Assembly: GCA_049597955.1 (NCBI GenBank)
Contig: JBMYND010000002.1
Location: 310,001 to 374,000 of the forward strand
Origin: JAYPAN01 sp049597955
GTDB taxonomy: Bacteria; Pseudomonadota; Alphaproteobacteria; RS24
DNA length: 64,000 nt
Direction of reading: 5' to 3'
The notes under the pieces are model-generated. The model was given only the letters and a program-made list of their open reading frames with translations, did no database searches and was not told where the DNA came from. The translations under genes and the position numbers were made by a program. Of this stretch, positions 17,210 through 25,674 are shown piece by piece (position 1 is the stretch's first letter; each line of letters opens with the position of its first letter).

Positions 17210-18994
17210 TTATTCAGCAGCCAGTTTTTCAGCCGCACCGGCCTGTTGCGGCCCGCGCACCAATTGACCGGGCATTTTGCCGGTCGGCTTACCATCATCA
17301 TAGGTTATGACGCCGCTGACAATCGTATAGCGATAGCCTTTAATGTGCTGGATAAGGCGGCGCCCACCGGCCGGCAAGTCATAGACAATTTCCGGCTCGC
17401 CCAATTGCAGTGCCTTAAAATCAATCACATTCATATCGGCCTTCATGCCCGGTGCAATAATCCCGCGATCATGCAGGCCATATAGGGCAGCGGTTTCAGA
17501 TGTTTGGGCGGCCACGGCGCGCTCAAGCGCAATCCGCCCGCCACGCGACCGGTCGCGCACCCAATGGGTCAGCAAATAGGTCGGGAAGCTGGCATCGGTA
17601 ATCACGCCGCAATGCGCGCCACCATCAGACAGGCTCAACACTGTATTGTCATTGTCGAACATGTCGAGAATATGGTCGAAATTATGATTGGCATAATTGA
17701 GCAATGGCAAATAAACATAGCCGCGCCCATCATTATCCATCAGCATGTCATAGACGATTTCGGCGGGCGCGCGCCCCTCGCGTGCGGCAATCGCTGCCAC
17801 TGATTTTTCCGGCTCCGGCTCATAATTGGGAATGCCGTTTTCCATGAGCGCAAACATATTGTCAAAATGCAGCGTGAGCAGTGCTTGAATGCCGCCGCCG
17901 GTCGGCAGGCCATCCCCGTCTGAGCCGTCATTTGCTTCGGCAAAATAAGGTTTGCCGTTAATCAGGCTTTGGCGGGTTTCAGCCTTGCGCAATTCAGCCA
18001 ATCTGTCCTCGCGCGACAGGTCAGCCAAGGGCCGATATTCCGGATGCAGCGAGAAGGGATGCACTGTGCTTTCCCAGCCCAAAATCAAACCGGTCGGCCG
18101 CAAAGCGATTTGCGCCTTGATATTGGCGCCGTCGCGCACAGCCGCATCGGTCATGGCCAGCAAATCGCGCCAGCTATCCTTGCGTGCCGGATTTTGCAGC
18201 AGCGCATAAGTCACCGGCAGGCCGGTATTTTTTGATACTTCGGCCATCCAGCCAAACTCTTCTTCTGCCGGATTCAAATCCGAAGCCATTTCAAACACGC
18301 CATGCCCACCGCGCTGCATGGCGGCTGCCAGTCCAAGCAATTCATCCTTATTGGCGAAAGTGCCGGGCACGGGAATGCCGTCTTTCGACAAATGCAGCAT
18401 GGTGCGCGATGTCGAAAAGCCGAGCGCGCCGGCCCGAATGCCTTCTTCGACAATATCGGCCATGGCATTAATATCGTCCGGTGTGGCGGCTTCATTATTG
18501 GCGCCGCGCTCCCCCATAATATAGGCGCGCACCGCACCATGCGGGATTTGCGTGGCAATATCCAAGGCGCGCGGCTGGCTTTCCAGCGCATCAAGATATT
18601 CGGGGAAAGTTTCCCAATCCCATGTAATACCCTCCGCCAGCGCGGCACCGGGAATATCTTCCACCCCTTCCATCAGACCAATCAGCCAATCATGCCGGTC
18701 TGGTCGGGCCGGAGCAAAGCCGACGCCGCAATTGCCCATGACAACTGTTGTGACGCCGTTCCAGCCCGATGGCGAGAGATAGGGGTCCCAAGTCACTTGC
18801 CCGTCATAATGTGTGTGAATATCCACCCAGCCCGGCGTCACCAAATCACCGGCCGCATCAATTTCCGTTTTGCCTTTGCCGGCGATTGTGCCGATTTCGG
18901 CAATCACGCCGTCTTTTACGGCAATGTCAGCCTGCCGCGCCGGGCTGCCCGTGCCGTCCACCAATTCTGCGTTGCGAATAACCAAATCAAACAT
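17210..18994 (-). CDS. N-acyl-D-amino-acid deacylase-like amidohydrolase
   Basis: 594 residues, amidohydrolase superfamily. The N-terminus reads FDLVIRNAELVDGTG, the usual beta-sandwich entry, followed by the metal motif HTHYDGQ and the conserved GVTTVVMGNCGVGFAP of D-aminoacylases. A late segment (SDGGAHCGV) fits the catalytic Asp region. Start chosen at MFDLVIR, with GGGAGA 5-6 nt upstream. Members remove acyl groups from D-amino acids, and many annotated ones have unknown substrates. It faces the symporter gene convergently, with a 6-bp gap. Confidence 0.88.
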   Translation of the reverse strand: MFDLVIRNAELVDGTGSPARQADIAVKDGVIAEIGTIAGKGKTEIDAAGDLVTPGWVDIHTHYDGQVTWDPYLSPSGWNGVTTVVMGNCGVGFAPARPDRHDWLIGLMEGVEDIPGAALAEGITWDWETFPEYLDALESQPRALDIATQIPHGAVRAYIMGERGANNEAATPDDINAMADIVEEGIRAGALGFSTSRTMLHLSKDGIPVPGTFANKDELLGLAAAMQRGGHGVFEMASDLNPAEEEFGWMAEVSKNTGLPVTYALLQNPARKDSWRDLLAMTDAAVRDGANIKAQIALRPTGLILGWESTVHPFSLHPEYRPLADLSREDRLAELRKAETRQSLINGKPYFAEANDGSDGDGLPTGGGIQALLTLHFDNMFALMENGIPNYEPEPEKSVAAIAAREGRAPAEIVYDMLMDNDGRGYVYLPLLNYANHNFDHILDMFDNDNTVLSLSDGGAHCGVITDASFPTYLLTHWVRDRSRGGRIALERAVAAQTSETAALYGLHDRGIIAPGMKADMNVIDFKALQLGEPEIVYDLPAGGRRLIQHIKGYRYTIVSGVITYDDGKPTGKMPGQLVRGPQQAGAAEKLAAE

Positions 18995-19110
18995 GATTTC
19001 TCCCTCAATCCGGCTCAAAGGCGTGGGGCCAATATTGGCACCGGTTTTTTCGGATTGTTCCAACCGCGATTATGTGCCTAAAATTATACCAAATCAATGG
19101 GGAGATTATC

Positions 19111-20484
19111 ATGGGAAATAATGCAAACAAGGCTGGCCGCTATGCTTTTGGAGCTGTGGTGGCGCTGGCGCTGGCCGCTTATATGCCGGCGCAGGCTGAC
19201 AATGCGGCGCGTCTGGGCAAGGGTTTGACGCCTATCGGTGCCAATCCCAAAGCGTCGGCTGACGGCACAATTCCGGCTTGGACGGGTGGTCTGACCAAGC
19301 CAGTGGCGGGCTATCGCAAGGGTGATTACCATCCCGACCCTTATGGCGATGACAAGGTTTTGTTCACGATAAACAATCAAAATCTCGCTCAATATAAAAG
19401 CCGCCTGACGCCGGGGCAGTTGGCATTATTTGAAAAATATGCCGACTACACCATGCCGGTCTATACCACCCGGCGCAGTTGCGCCCTGCCGCCGCATGTC
19501 TATGAGGCGACCAAGCGCAATGCCACACAAGCGCGCCTGACCGAGGATGGCAATAATGTTGAGGATGCGTGGGTTGGTGTTCCCTTTCCGGTGCCGCCGA
19601 CCGCCAAAGCGATTTATTGGAACCATAATTTCCATTTTCAGGGCTATCGCAGTTCGGCCAAAACCATTGGCGGCACAATTTATCCCAATGGCTCTTGGTC
19701 GCGGGTTGAGCGCGAGGACAAACGCTATGTCTATTATGCCGACCCGCAATATGTCGGGCGCGATTTGGACAATGTGCAATATGAATGGATGGGCGTATGG
19801 ACGGCGCCGCCGCGCATGAACGGGTCGGGTTTTACCGCCAAAAACTATATTAATCAGGTCGCACAACCGCGCGACGGCTTTGTCTTCCGGCCGGAAACCC
19901 GCAAAGTGGGGCGGGCTCCGAGCAGCAGTTTCACCCATGATGCGCCGCTGTCATCGGCCGAGGGCTTGCGTTATTCAAACAATATGTTTGGCTTTAGCGG
20001 TGCGCCCGACCGCTATCAATGGGAGCTGAAAGGCAAGCGCGAAGTCTATATCCCCTATAACCCCTATCGCGCCTTGCAGGCCGATGTGAAGCCGCAAGAT
20101 TTGCTGAGTGCGCGGTTTTTGAACCGTGATTATATGCGCTATGAATTGCACCGTGTCTGGGAGGTTGAACTGACCGCCAAGCCGAACACCAATCCCACCC
20201 ATCCGCGCCGGATTATGTATTTTGACGAGGATAGCTGGATTATTGTCGGCGCCGAACTTTACGGCCATGATGGCGGATTGAAACGCTATCAAGAGGCTTT
20301 CATTAAAAATTATTATGAAGTGCCGACCTGCATTTTCGATTTTGATGTCATGTATGATTTTGAATCCGGACGCTATAATATTGACCATTTGAAACTTGGC
20401 GATGGGCCAGCCAATCTTGATGATGCCAATGTCAGGCCGCGTGATTTCGGCTCATCAGCTTTGCGGCGCGCCATTTCCCGCTAG
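19111..20484 (+). CDS. DUF1329 family exported protein
   Basis: About 457 residues with an N-terminal signal peptide (GAVVALALAAYMPAQA). The characteristic DUF1329 opening, GLTPIGANPKASADGTIPAWTGG in pieces (GLTPIGANP, DGTIPAWTGG), follows directly. The family is periplasmic, related to lipoprotein-carrier folds, and in many proteobacteria pairs with DUF1302 in uptake of sterols or other hydrophobic substrates. No DUF1302 gene is seen here. The start at MGNNANK has GGGGAG upstream. Confidence 0.88.
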   Translation: MGNNANKAGRYAFGAVVALALAAYMPAQADNAARLGKGLTPIGANPKASADGTIPAWTGGLTKPVAGYRKGDYHPDPYGDDKVLFTINNQNLAQYKSRLTPGQLALFEKYADYTMPVYTTRRSCALPPHVYEATKRNATQARLTEDGNNVEDAWVGVPFPVPPTAKAIYWNHNFHFQGYRSSAKTIGGTIYPNGSWSRVEREDKRYVYYADPQYVGRDLDNVQYEWMGVWTAPPRMNGSGFTAKNYINQVAQPRDGFVFRPETRKVGRAPSSSFTHDAPLSSAEGLRYSNNMFGFSGAPDRYQWELKGKREVYIPYNPYRALQADVKPQDLLSARFLNRDYMRYELHRVWEVELTAKPNTNPTHPRRIMYFDEDSWIIVGAELYGHDGGLKRYQEAFIKNYYEVPTCIFDFDVMYDFESGRYNIDHLKLGDGPANLDDANVRPRDFGSSALRRAISR

Positions 20485-20503
20485 GTTTTGGAGACAGTAA
20501 CGC

Positions 20504-21112
20504 GTGTCATTGCCAATCGATATTGAGACGGTCAAAGGGTTTCTTGACCCGCGCGAGGGTGCCGCGCTGGCTGAGGCGGCGGCCTCGGTGGCGCATTTGG
20601 GGCCAGCGGTTGAAATTGGCAGTTATTGCGGCAAGTCAACGGTTTATCTGGCCAATGCGCTGAAACAAGCGGGCGGGGTCTTGCTGGCGATAGACCATCA
20701 TCGCGGCTCGGAGGAAAACCAGCCAGGTGAGGAATATCACGACCCGGATTTGGCCGACGGGCAGGGCGGTATGTCGTCGCTGGCCATGTTTCGCGACACG
20801 CTGCGCCGCGCCGGGCTGGAAGATATTGTGGTGCCGGTGGTCGCGCCATCTGCATTGGCGGCGCGCGCGCTGCAAGGCGGGTTTGGTTTTGTGTTTATTG
20901 ATGGCGGCCATTCCATGCCAGCCGCGCTGGCCGATTATCGCAATTGGGCGGGACGCATTGTAAAGGGCGGCATATTGGCCATTCATGATGTGTTTCCCAA
21001 TGTGGCCGATGGCGGGCGTCCACCGCATGAGATTTACAAGCTGGCGCTTCATTCCGGCCTGTTTCAAGAGGAAGGCGCGATTGCTTCCTTGCGCTTGTTG
21101 CGCCGCCTATAA
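20504..21112 (+). CDS. Class I SAM-dependent methyltransferase (Methyltransf_24 type)
   Basis: 202 residues starting at GTG, with GGAGAC upstream. SAM-binding features: VEIGSYCGKSTVYLA, an acidic strand end in LLAIDHH, and VFIDGGHS later, a combination usual for O-methyltransferase-like Methyltransf_24 proteins. It follows the DUF1329 gene by 19 bases and may be co-transcribed. It is convergent with the next operon, overlapping its last gene by 6 bases. Substrate unknown. Confidence 0.78.
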   Translation: MSLPIDIETVKGFLDPREGAALAEAAASVAHLGPAVEIGSYCGKSTVYLANALKQAGGVLLAIDHHRGSEENQPGEEYHDPDLADGQGGMSSLAMFRDTLRRAGLEDIVVPVVAPSALAARALQGGFGFVFIDGGHSMPAALADYRNWAGRIVKGGILAIHDVFPNVADGGRPPHEIYKLALHSGLFQEEGAIASLRLLRRL

Positions 21113-22168
21113 GCTTGTATCGCGGGCCGTCAGCACATGGCAGGCCGGGGTGATTTCATGCACCGCATCATGCGCCAGCAGCACAGCCCCCGCCGTCCAA
21201 GCCGGTCGCTCCACCGGCCAAAAGACCTGCTGTTCCACCTGCATCCCCATCCAGTAAGCGCCGGTTTCATCGCGGAAGCGGTCGAGATTGGCCAGCATGG
21301 CTTCTGCCTTATCCTGTTCGCCTTGGGCAACCAGCGCCATGACCAGCTCTGCCGTTTCCGCCACGGTCACCCAAGCTTCGTCAGTGACACAACGACAACC
21401 AAAGCCGTCAATGACAAATGCCGCCCAGCGTGCGGCCAGCCGGTCATTGCCCGCCTCAACCGACAGCGCACCCGACAGCACCGGATAATACCAATCCATT
21501 GAATAGCGGGTTTTGGCCTCCCAAGTCCGGTCAAAGCGTTCCGGCCTATGGGCCAGCGCGTCGCCAAGCTTTTCGCGCGCCCTTTGCCAGCTATCGACCG
21601 CTTCTCCCATCACGGCGGCAAGCTGTATCGCACAGCCCAGGCTTTTATAGATTGAACTATTGCCGGTCAGCAGCGCATCTTCTTCCGGCGTATTGGCATC
21701 GCGCGCCGTCCAGCGAATATCGCCTTCGGGATATTGCAGCGCGACAACAAATTCAATCGCCGCTTTCAGACATGGCCAATAGGCGGCGATATAGTCGCGG
21801 TCATCATGCAGGCAGTAATGATGCCAAAGCGCGGTGGCGATATAGGCAATAAAATTCGTGTCGCGCACCTTATTGCCGGTATCCATGCCCTTGGTCGTGA
21901 ATTGATGCAATTCTTCGTCAATCGGCACGGCGCTGCCCAATTGGCCAATCCATGACCCATCGGGCAATTGGCTGTTTTTGAGATAGGCGAGAGCGTTTTC
22001 CGCGGCCGCGCGTTCTCCAAGCAGGTTTAACCCCATTGCCGCTTCGAGATGATTCCACGGGTCAATCACCCCATCCTTGAACCAAGGTATCGCGCCATCT
22101 TTATTTTGCAGCCGCAATATCGTCTGTCGGGCGCCGTTAAAATAAGGGTCGGCGAAATCGGCTGTCAC
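21107..22168 (-). CDS. Six-hairpin/prenyltransferase-like barrel protein, third gene of a GT-MT operon
   Basis: 353 residues, alpha/alpha-barrel type. Repeated helical hairpins with LQNKDGAIPWF, LPDGSWIGQ and ETGAYWMGMQ resemble repeats of glycoside hydrolases and terpene-cyclase/prenyltransferase barrels. The start is a GTG that overlaps the stop of the methyltransferase gene (GTGA), so the two are coupled. In several bacteria such proteins are annotated prenyltransferase and sit beside a glycosyltransferase and a methyltransferase, but no activity is established. No catalytic motif could be assigned with certainty. Confidence 0.65.
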   Translation of the reverse strand: MTADFADPYFNGARQTILRLQNKDGAIPWFKDGVIDPWNHLEAAMGLNLLGERAAAENALAYLKNSQLPDGSWIGQLGSAVPIDEELHQFTTKGMDTGNKVRDTNFIAYIATALWHHYCLHDDRDYIAAYWPCLKAAIEFVVALQYPEGDIRWTARDANTPEEDALLTGNSSIYKSLGCAIQLAAVMGEAVDSWQRAREKLGDALAHRPERFDRTWEAKTRYSMDWYYPVLSGALSVEAGNDRLAARWAAFVIDGFGCRCVTDEAWVTVAETAELVMALVAQGEQDKAEAMLANLDRFRDETGAYWMGMQVEQQVFWPVERPAWTAGAVLLAHDAVHEITPACHVLTARDTSL

Positions 22169-22902
22169 CGGCCTGCTCCGTCTGTGTCTGGCTTGTCGAA
22201 ATAAAACACAATGCTTTTGCCCATAAGCGGGTCGGCCAGAGCAGAGACGGCGCGCAGCCAAAACGGGTTTTGCAAAATCTCTTTTTCCAGCAATTTTTTA
22301 TAAGCGCGCACAAGCAGATTGGTTTCATTGGTCACGCCCACAGCGCATTTCAGCCACCAATAGGGGCTGTGCAGCCCATGGGCCAAATGCTTGCGGTCAA
22401 AACGAAAGCCGAGCTCTTCAAATTCACGGCGCAAAGCGGCCTGCTTGAAAATCCGCACATGCCCGCCCGGCGTGTTGTAATAGGCTTGTGACAGCATCCA
22501 ACATATTTTTTCCGGCCAGCTATGCGGCACGGAAATGCCAATTCGGCCGCCGGGTTTCACCACGCGCCAGATTTCTGCCATGGCGGCTTGATAATCGGGA
22601 ATATGCTCCAGCACTTCCGAGCAAATCAGCCGGTCGAAACTGTCATCGGGAAAGGGCAGGGACAGCGCGTCGCCGACCATGAGCGAATAGCGGCGGGCCG
22701 GGCCGATTTCCGGCTGCAAAACCGGATGGTTCAAAAAGCCCGCGCGGGTGATTTGCACATCTTCAAAGCCCAAATCCAGCCCGACCGTATGGCATTGGCG
22801 CGTGGCATAGGCGGCATGGGCATGGCGGCCATGACCGCATCCCAAATCGAGAAAATGCTGGCCGTCTTCAAGGCGAAGCGTATCAAGTTTAATCGTCTGC
22901 AT
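22165..22902 (-). CDS. Class I SAM-dependent methyltransferase
   Basis: 245 residues. Motif I is LDLGCGHGRHA, an acidic residue ends strand 2 (TVGLDL), and further conserved segments are FDRLICSEVLEHIPD and WRVVKPGGRIGISVP, the UbiE/Methyltransf_11 pattern. It lies 3 bases after the glycosyltransferase gene and overlaps the barrel-protein gene by 4 bases. It likely methylates a sugar or lipid product of the same operon; this is inference from context. Confidence 0.85.
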   Translation of the reverse strand: MQTIKLDTLRLEDGQHFLDLGCGHGRHAHAAYATRQCHTVGLDLGFEDVQITRAGFLNHPVLQPEIGPARRYSLMVGDALSLPFPDDSFDRLICSEVLEHIPDYQAAMAEIWRVVKPGGRIGISVPHSWPEKICWMLSQAYYNTPGGHVRIFKQAALRREFEELGFRFDRKHLAHGLHSPYWWLKCAVGVTNETNLLVRAYKKLLEKEILQNPFWLRAVSALADPLMGKSIVFYFDKPDTDGAGR

Positions 22903-22905
22903 GGG

Positions 22906-24219
22906 CTATGCGGGGCTGGTGCTTTTCTGGCGGGCAATGGTGTCACGATAGAGTGCGACGACTTCACGGGCGCAACGTTCCCATTTGAAATTGTCGAGAA
23001 TATGCTGGCGACCTTTTTGCGACATGGCGGCGCGTTTGTCCGCGTCATTCAGCAAGCTGTCAATAGCTTCGGCCAAGGCGGCCGGATTGGAATGGGGCAC
23101 AATAATGCCTGCATCGCCGACAACTTCGGGCAGCGAGCCGCCATCCGTGGCAATCAGTGGCACACCGCAAGACAGCGCCTCACCGGCGGGAAAGCCGAAG
23201 CCTTCATAGACGGAAGGCGAAATGGCAATGGTCGCTTCTGCGTAAAGGTCGCGTATTTCTTCGCCGGACAGGCCGGAGATGAATTGCACGCGGTCACGAA
23301 TGCCGAGCCGGTTCAACTCATCCATTGTTTGCCCCTCACGCAGGCGACCCACGACCAGCAATTCAAGCTCTTTATGGGTTTGCAGCAAATGGTGATAGGC
23401 GCGGATAAGATAAATCAGCCCTTTCAGCGGCACATCGGCGCTGGCTGTGACCATCAGCCGGTTGGTCTTGCGGGCAATATGCGGTTGCGGGGTGAATAAT
23501 TCATGGTCAATGCCGTGATGGATACGCACCATGCGCTCCATTGGCACGTTAAAATCGCGATGCACATCGCGTTTGGTGCTGTCGGACACCACAATGAGCG
23601 GGTCAAGCGCGCGGGCAACTTTCATTTGCATATTGAGGAAGGAATACCAGCGCCATTTCAGAAACTTCATATGCGGCCATTTTGCATGGGCAATATCAAT
23701 GCGCCTGTCCATGGTAATCGGGTGGTGAATCGTGCCGACCACTGGCAGGCCCATATCGCGCACATCCAGCATGCCATAGCACAATGTCTGATTGTCATGC
23801 ATAATGTCATAATCGCCGATTTTGTCGCGCATATAGGCGGCCATGCGTTGTCCGAATGTATAGGGTTCGGGAAAGCCGCCCCAATTATGGCTCCACCATT
23901 CAAACCGGTCTGTCGGGTCGCGCAGAATATCCATATTCACGCAAGTGATTGGGTTTTCGCGCGCATACATATCCAGCGACGGCAATTTTATCAGGCCGAT
24001 ACGCGGGTCAAGTTCCGGATAGGGCGGGCCGGAAATCACATCAACATGATGACCCAAATCGACCAGCGCCTTTGCAATCAGCCGCATGTAAATGCCTTGG
24101 CCGCCCGTATGCGGGTCGCTGCGATAGCTCGGCAGGAGAATCCGCAAAGGCGCATCATCGCGTGTCGGGTCAACAGGCGTGGCCGGTGTGTTGGCGGAAA
24201 TCTGTTCCGGCTTGTTCAT
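22906..24219 (-). CDS. Glycosyltransferase family 4 protein
   Basis: 437 residues. GT-B fold with an N-terminal acceptor domain opening LRILLPSYRSDPHTGGQGIYM and a C-terminal nucleotide-sugar domain containing ISPSVYEGFGFPAGEALSCG and VPLIATDGGSLPEVVG, the GT4 E-x7-E region. The start at MNKPEQ has GAGGTGG a few bases upstream; a longer frame has none. First gene of the three-gene operon. Its product (glycolipid, surface polysaccharide or secondary metabolite) is unknown. Confidence 0.88.
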   Translation of the reverse strand: MNKPEQISANTPATPVDPTRDDAPLRILLPSYRSDPHTGGQGIYMRLIAKALVDLGHHVDVISGPPYPELDPRIGLIKLPSLDMYARENPITCVNMDILRDPTDRFEWWSHNWGGFPEPYTFGQRMAAYMRDKIGDYDIMHDNQTLCYGMLDVRDMGLPVVGTIHHPITMDRRIDIAHAKWPHMKFLKWRWYSFLNMQMKVARALDPLIVVSDSTKRDVHRDFNVPMERMVRIHHGIDHELFTPQPHIARKTNRLMVTASADVPLKGLIYLIRAYHHLLQTHKELELLVVGRLREGQTMDELNRLGIRDRVQFISGLSGEEIRDLYAEATIAISPSVYEGFGFPAGEALSCGVPLIATDGGSLPEVVGDAGIIVPHSNPAALAEAIDSLLNDADKRAAMSQKGRQHILDNFKWERCAREVVALYRDTIARQKSTSPA

Positions 24220-24299
24220 TGTGCCACCTCTCTTGCCACGCTTGCGGCGCACTATAATCCGCCGCGCCTTTCGGCTCAAGTGTTTGAAATATAAATGCT

Positions 24300-25310
24300 C
24301 TAGGCAGAAAAGCGACGTGTCAGCCAGTCGCACATCAGGGCGGCGAGTTGCTCGGGCTGCTCATTTTGCGTCCAGTGGCCGCAATTTTCAATGATATGAG
24401 TTTCCAAATCATTGATATATTTTGGCATATTTGCTGCCATCTCCGGCGGCAAAACCCGGTCATTGGCAGCGCAAATCATCAAAGAGGGGAGGTCAATTTT
24501 CTCTCCGAAATCGGCGCTTAATTGCCAATTGCGTGAAAAATTACGATACCAATTAATACCGCCGCGAAAGCCGCTGCGTGCCATGCCATCGCGGAAATAG
24601 GCAAAATCTTCAGTATCGAATAATTCAACGCCCGGCCAGCTTGTTTCATCCGTATTGACCAGTTTCAGCAGGGCGACATTAAGATAATCGGCTTCGTGTT
24701 TTTTGAATTCTTCCGCATTGAGTGGCGGGCTGTCATCGCCACTGCGGCGATATAAAAACCGCAATGTGCGGTCAATATCGGCCTCAAACACCGCTTCGGC
24801 TTTGCCGTAATCTTGAAATTGCACAATGTAGAAATCTTCGCCCAAAGCGGCGCGAAATGCCTCAATCGGGTCAATGGACAGGCGCGGAATATAGGGCGTG
24901 TTGACGCCAACCAGCCCCGCGACGCGGTCGGGATGGTAAAAGGGCATGCTCCATATCAAAAAGCCGCCCCAGTCATGGCCAACAAAAACCGCCTTGTCGA
25001 GATTGCAGGCATCTAGCAAATGCGCCAGGTCGCCGCATAAATGCGGCATGTCATAAAGCCCGATTCCGGTTTCGTCGCCGGCATCATTCAGCGCCGCACC
25101 GGTATAGCCATAGCCGCGCTGCTCCGGCACCAGCACATGAAATCCGGCCGCGACAAGCGGGCCAATAATATGCCGCCAGCTATAGGCCAATTCCGGCCAG
25201 CCATGGCACAGCACAATTGACGGGCGGTCATTGCGTGGCGTGCCGGCTTCAAACACCGCCATGCGTAAATCCGGCAAATCAATATATTTGGGCGCGTGCC
25301 AGTCAATCAT
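24300..25310 (-). CDS. Alpha/beta hydrolase, epoxide-hydrolase-like
   Basis: 336 residues. The oxyanion motif HGWP is at 36-39 and the nucleophile elbow GHDWGG gives Asp113, as in epoxide hydrolases and haloalkane dehalogenases. The catalytic His lies in CGHWTQNEQP near the C-terminus. The cap domain carries Tyr residues, as in epoxide hydrolases. It follows a small gene by 64 bases and could be part of a transcript from the Fur-box promoter at 25.6 kb. Substrate unknown. Confidence 0.85.
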   Translation of the reverse strand: MIDWHAPKYIDLPDLRMAVFEAGTPRNDRPSIVLCHGWPELAYSWRHIIGPLVAAGFHVLVPEQRGYGYTGAALNDAGDETGIGLYDMPHLCGDLAHLLDACNLDKAVFVGHDWGGFLIWSMPFYHPDRVAGLVGVNTPYIPRLSIDPIEAFRAALGEDFYIVQFQDYGKAEAVFEADIDRTLRFLYRRSGDDSPPLNAEEFKKHEADYLNVALLKLVNTDETSWPGVELFDTEDFAYFRDGMARSGFRGGINWYRNFSRNWQLSADFGEKIDLPSLMICAANDRVLPPEMAANMPKYINDLETHIIENCGHWTQNEQPEQLAALMCDWLTRRFSA

Positions 25311-25374
25311 GTCGAAATCCTTTTGCGTTTTCCGACTTCGAAATTAAAGACCTGCCGGTGAAATTGCAAATCGC

Positions 25375-25578
25375 TTAGCCGCCGCGCCCGCCACCGACAA
25401 AGTCAATAATTTTGCAAGGCGCGATATTGCGGTCGCGCCGGTCTGTCTGGCGGCGTGGCTTGCTCTGTTGTGGCCTGCGGTAAGCGGCCAGCCTGACCAG
25501 TTTTTTATTGCTTGCTTCATCGGCACTGTCGGCCAACCGGTCGGCCAGAAATTCAGAAGGCGCGTGAAAGCGGGTCAT
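25375..25578 (-). CDS. Small basic hypothetical protein downstream of a Fur box
   Basis: 67 residues, start MTRFHAPSEF, with AAAGGATA 6-7 nt before the ATG. Rich in Arg and Lys in the middle (RRQTDRRDRN) and ending in IIDFVGGGRGG. Not recognised; not a clear HemP/HmuP homologue. Supporting evidence that it is a real gene: a TTGACA/TATCAT promoter overlapped by a near-perfect Fur box starts 43 bases upstream. Small iron-regulated proteins in such positions often act in iron or heme metabolism, but no function is assigned. Confidence 0.55.
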   Translation of the reverse strand: MTRFHAPSEFLADRLADSADEASNKKLVRLAAYRRPQQSKPRRQTDRRDRNIAPCKIIDFVGGGRGG

Positions 25579-25620
25579 GCCAATATCCTTTTGGGGTTTC
25601 GTTCATATCATTATATTGTT

Positions 25621-25651
25621 AATGATAATCATTCGCAATAAATATTGTCAA
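25621..25651 (-). promoter_or_regulatory. Fur-box promoter
   Basis: The palindrome AATGATAATCATT (25621-25633) matches the core of the Fur 19-bp consensus. On the minus strand TTGACA (25646-25651) and TATCAT (25622-25627) are 18 nt apart, so the Fur site covers the -10. It should repress the small gene at 25578 when iron is sufficient. In alphaproteobacteria the regulator could instead be a manganese-responsive Fur (Mur). Confidence 0.75.
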
Positions 25652-25674
25652 GGCGCAGGTCAGCAAATCCAGAT

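Noticed and set aside
25375..25578. HemP/HmuP hemin uptake protein
   Set aside because: The size and Fur control fit, but the conserved HemP C-terminal motif was not found.
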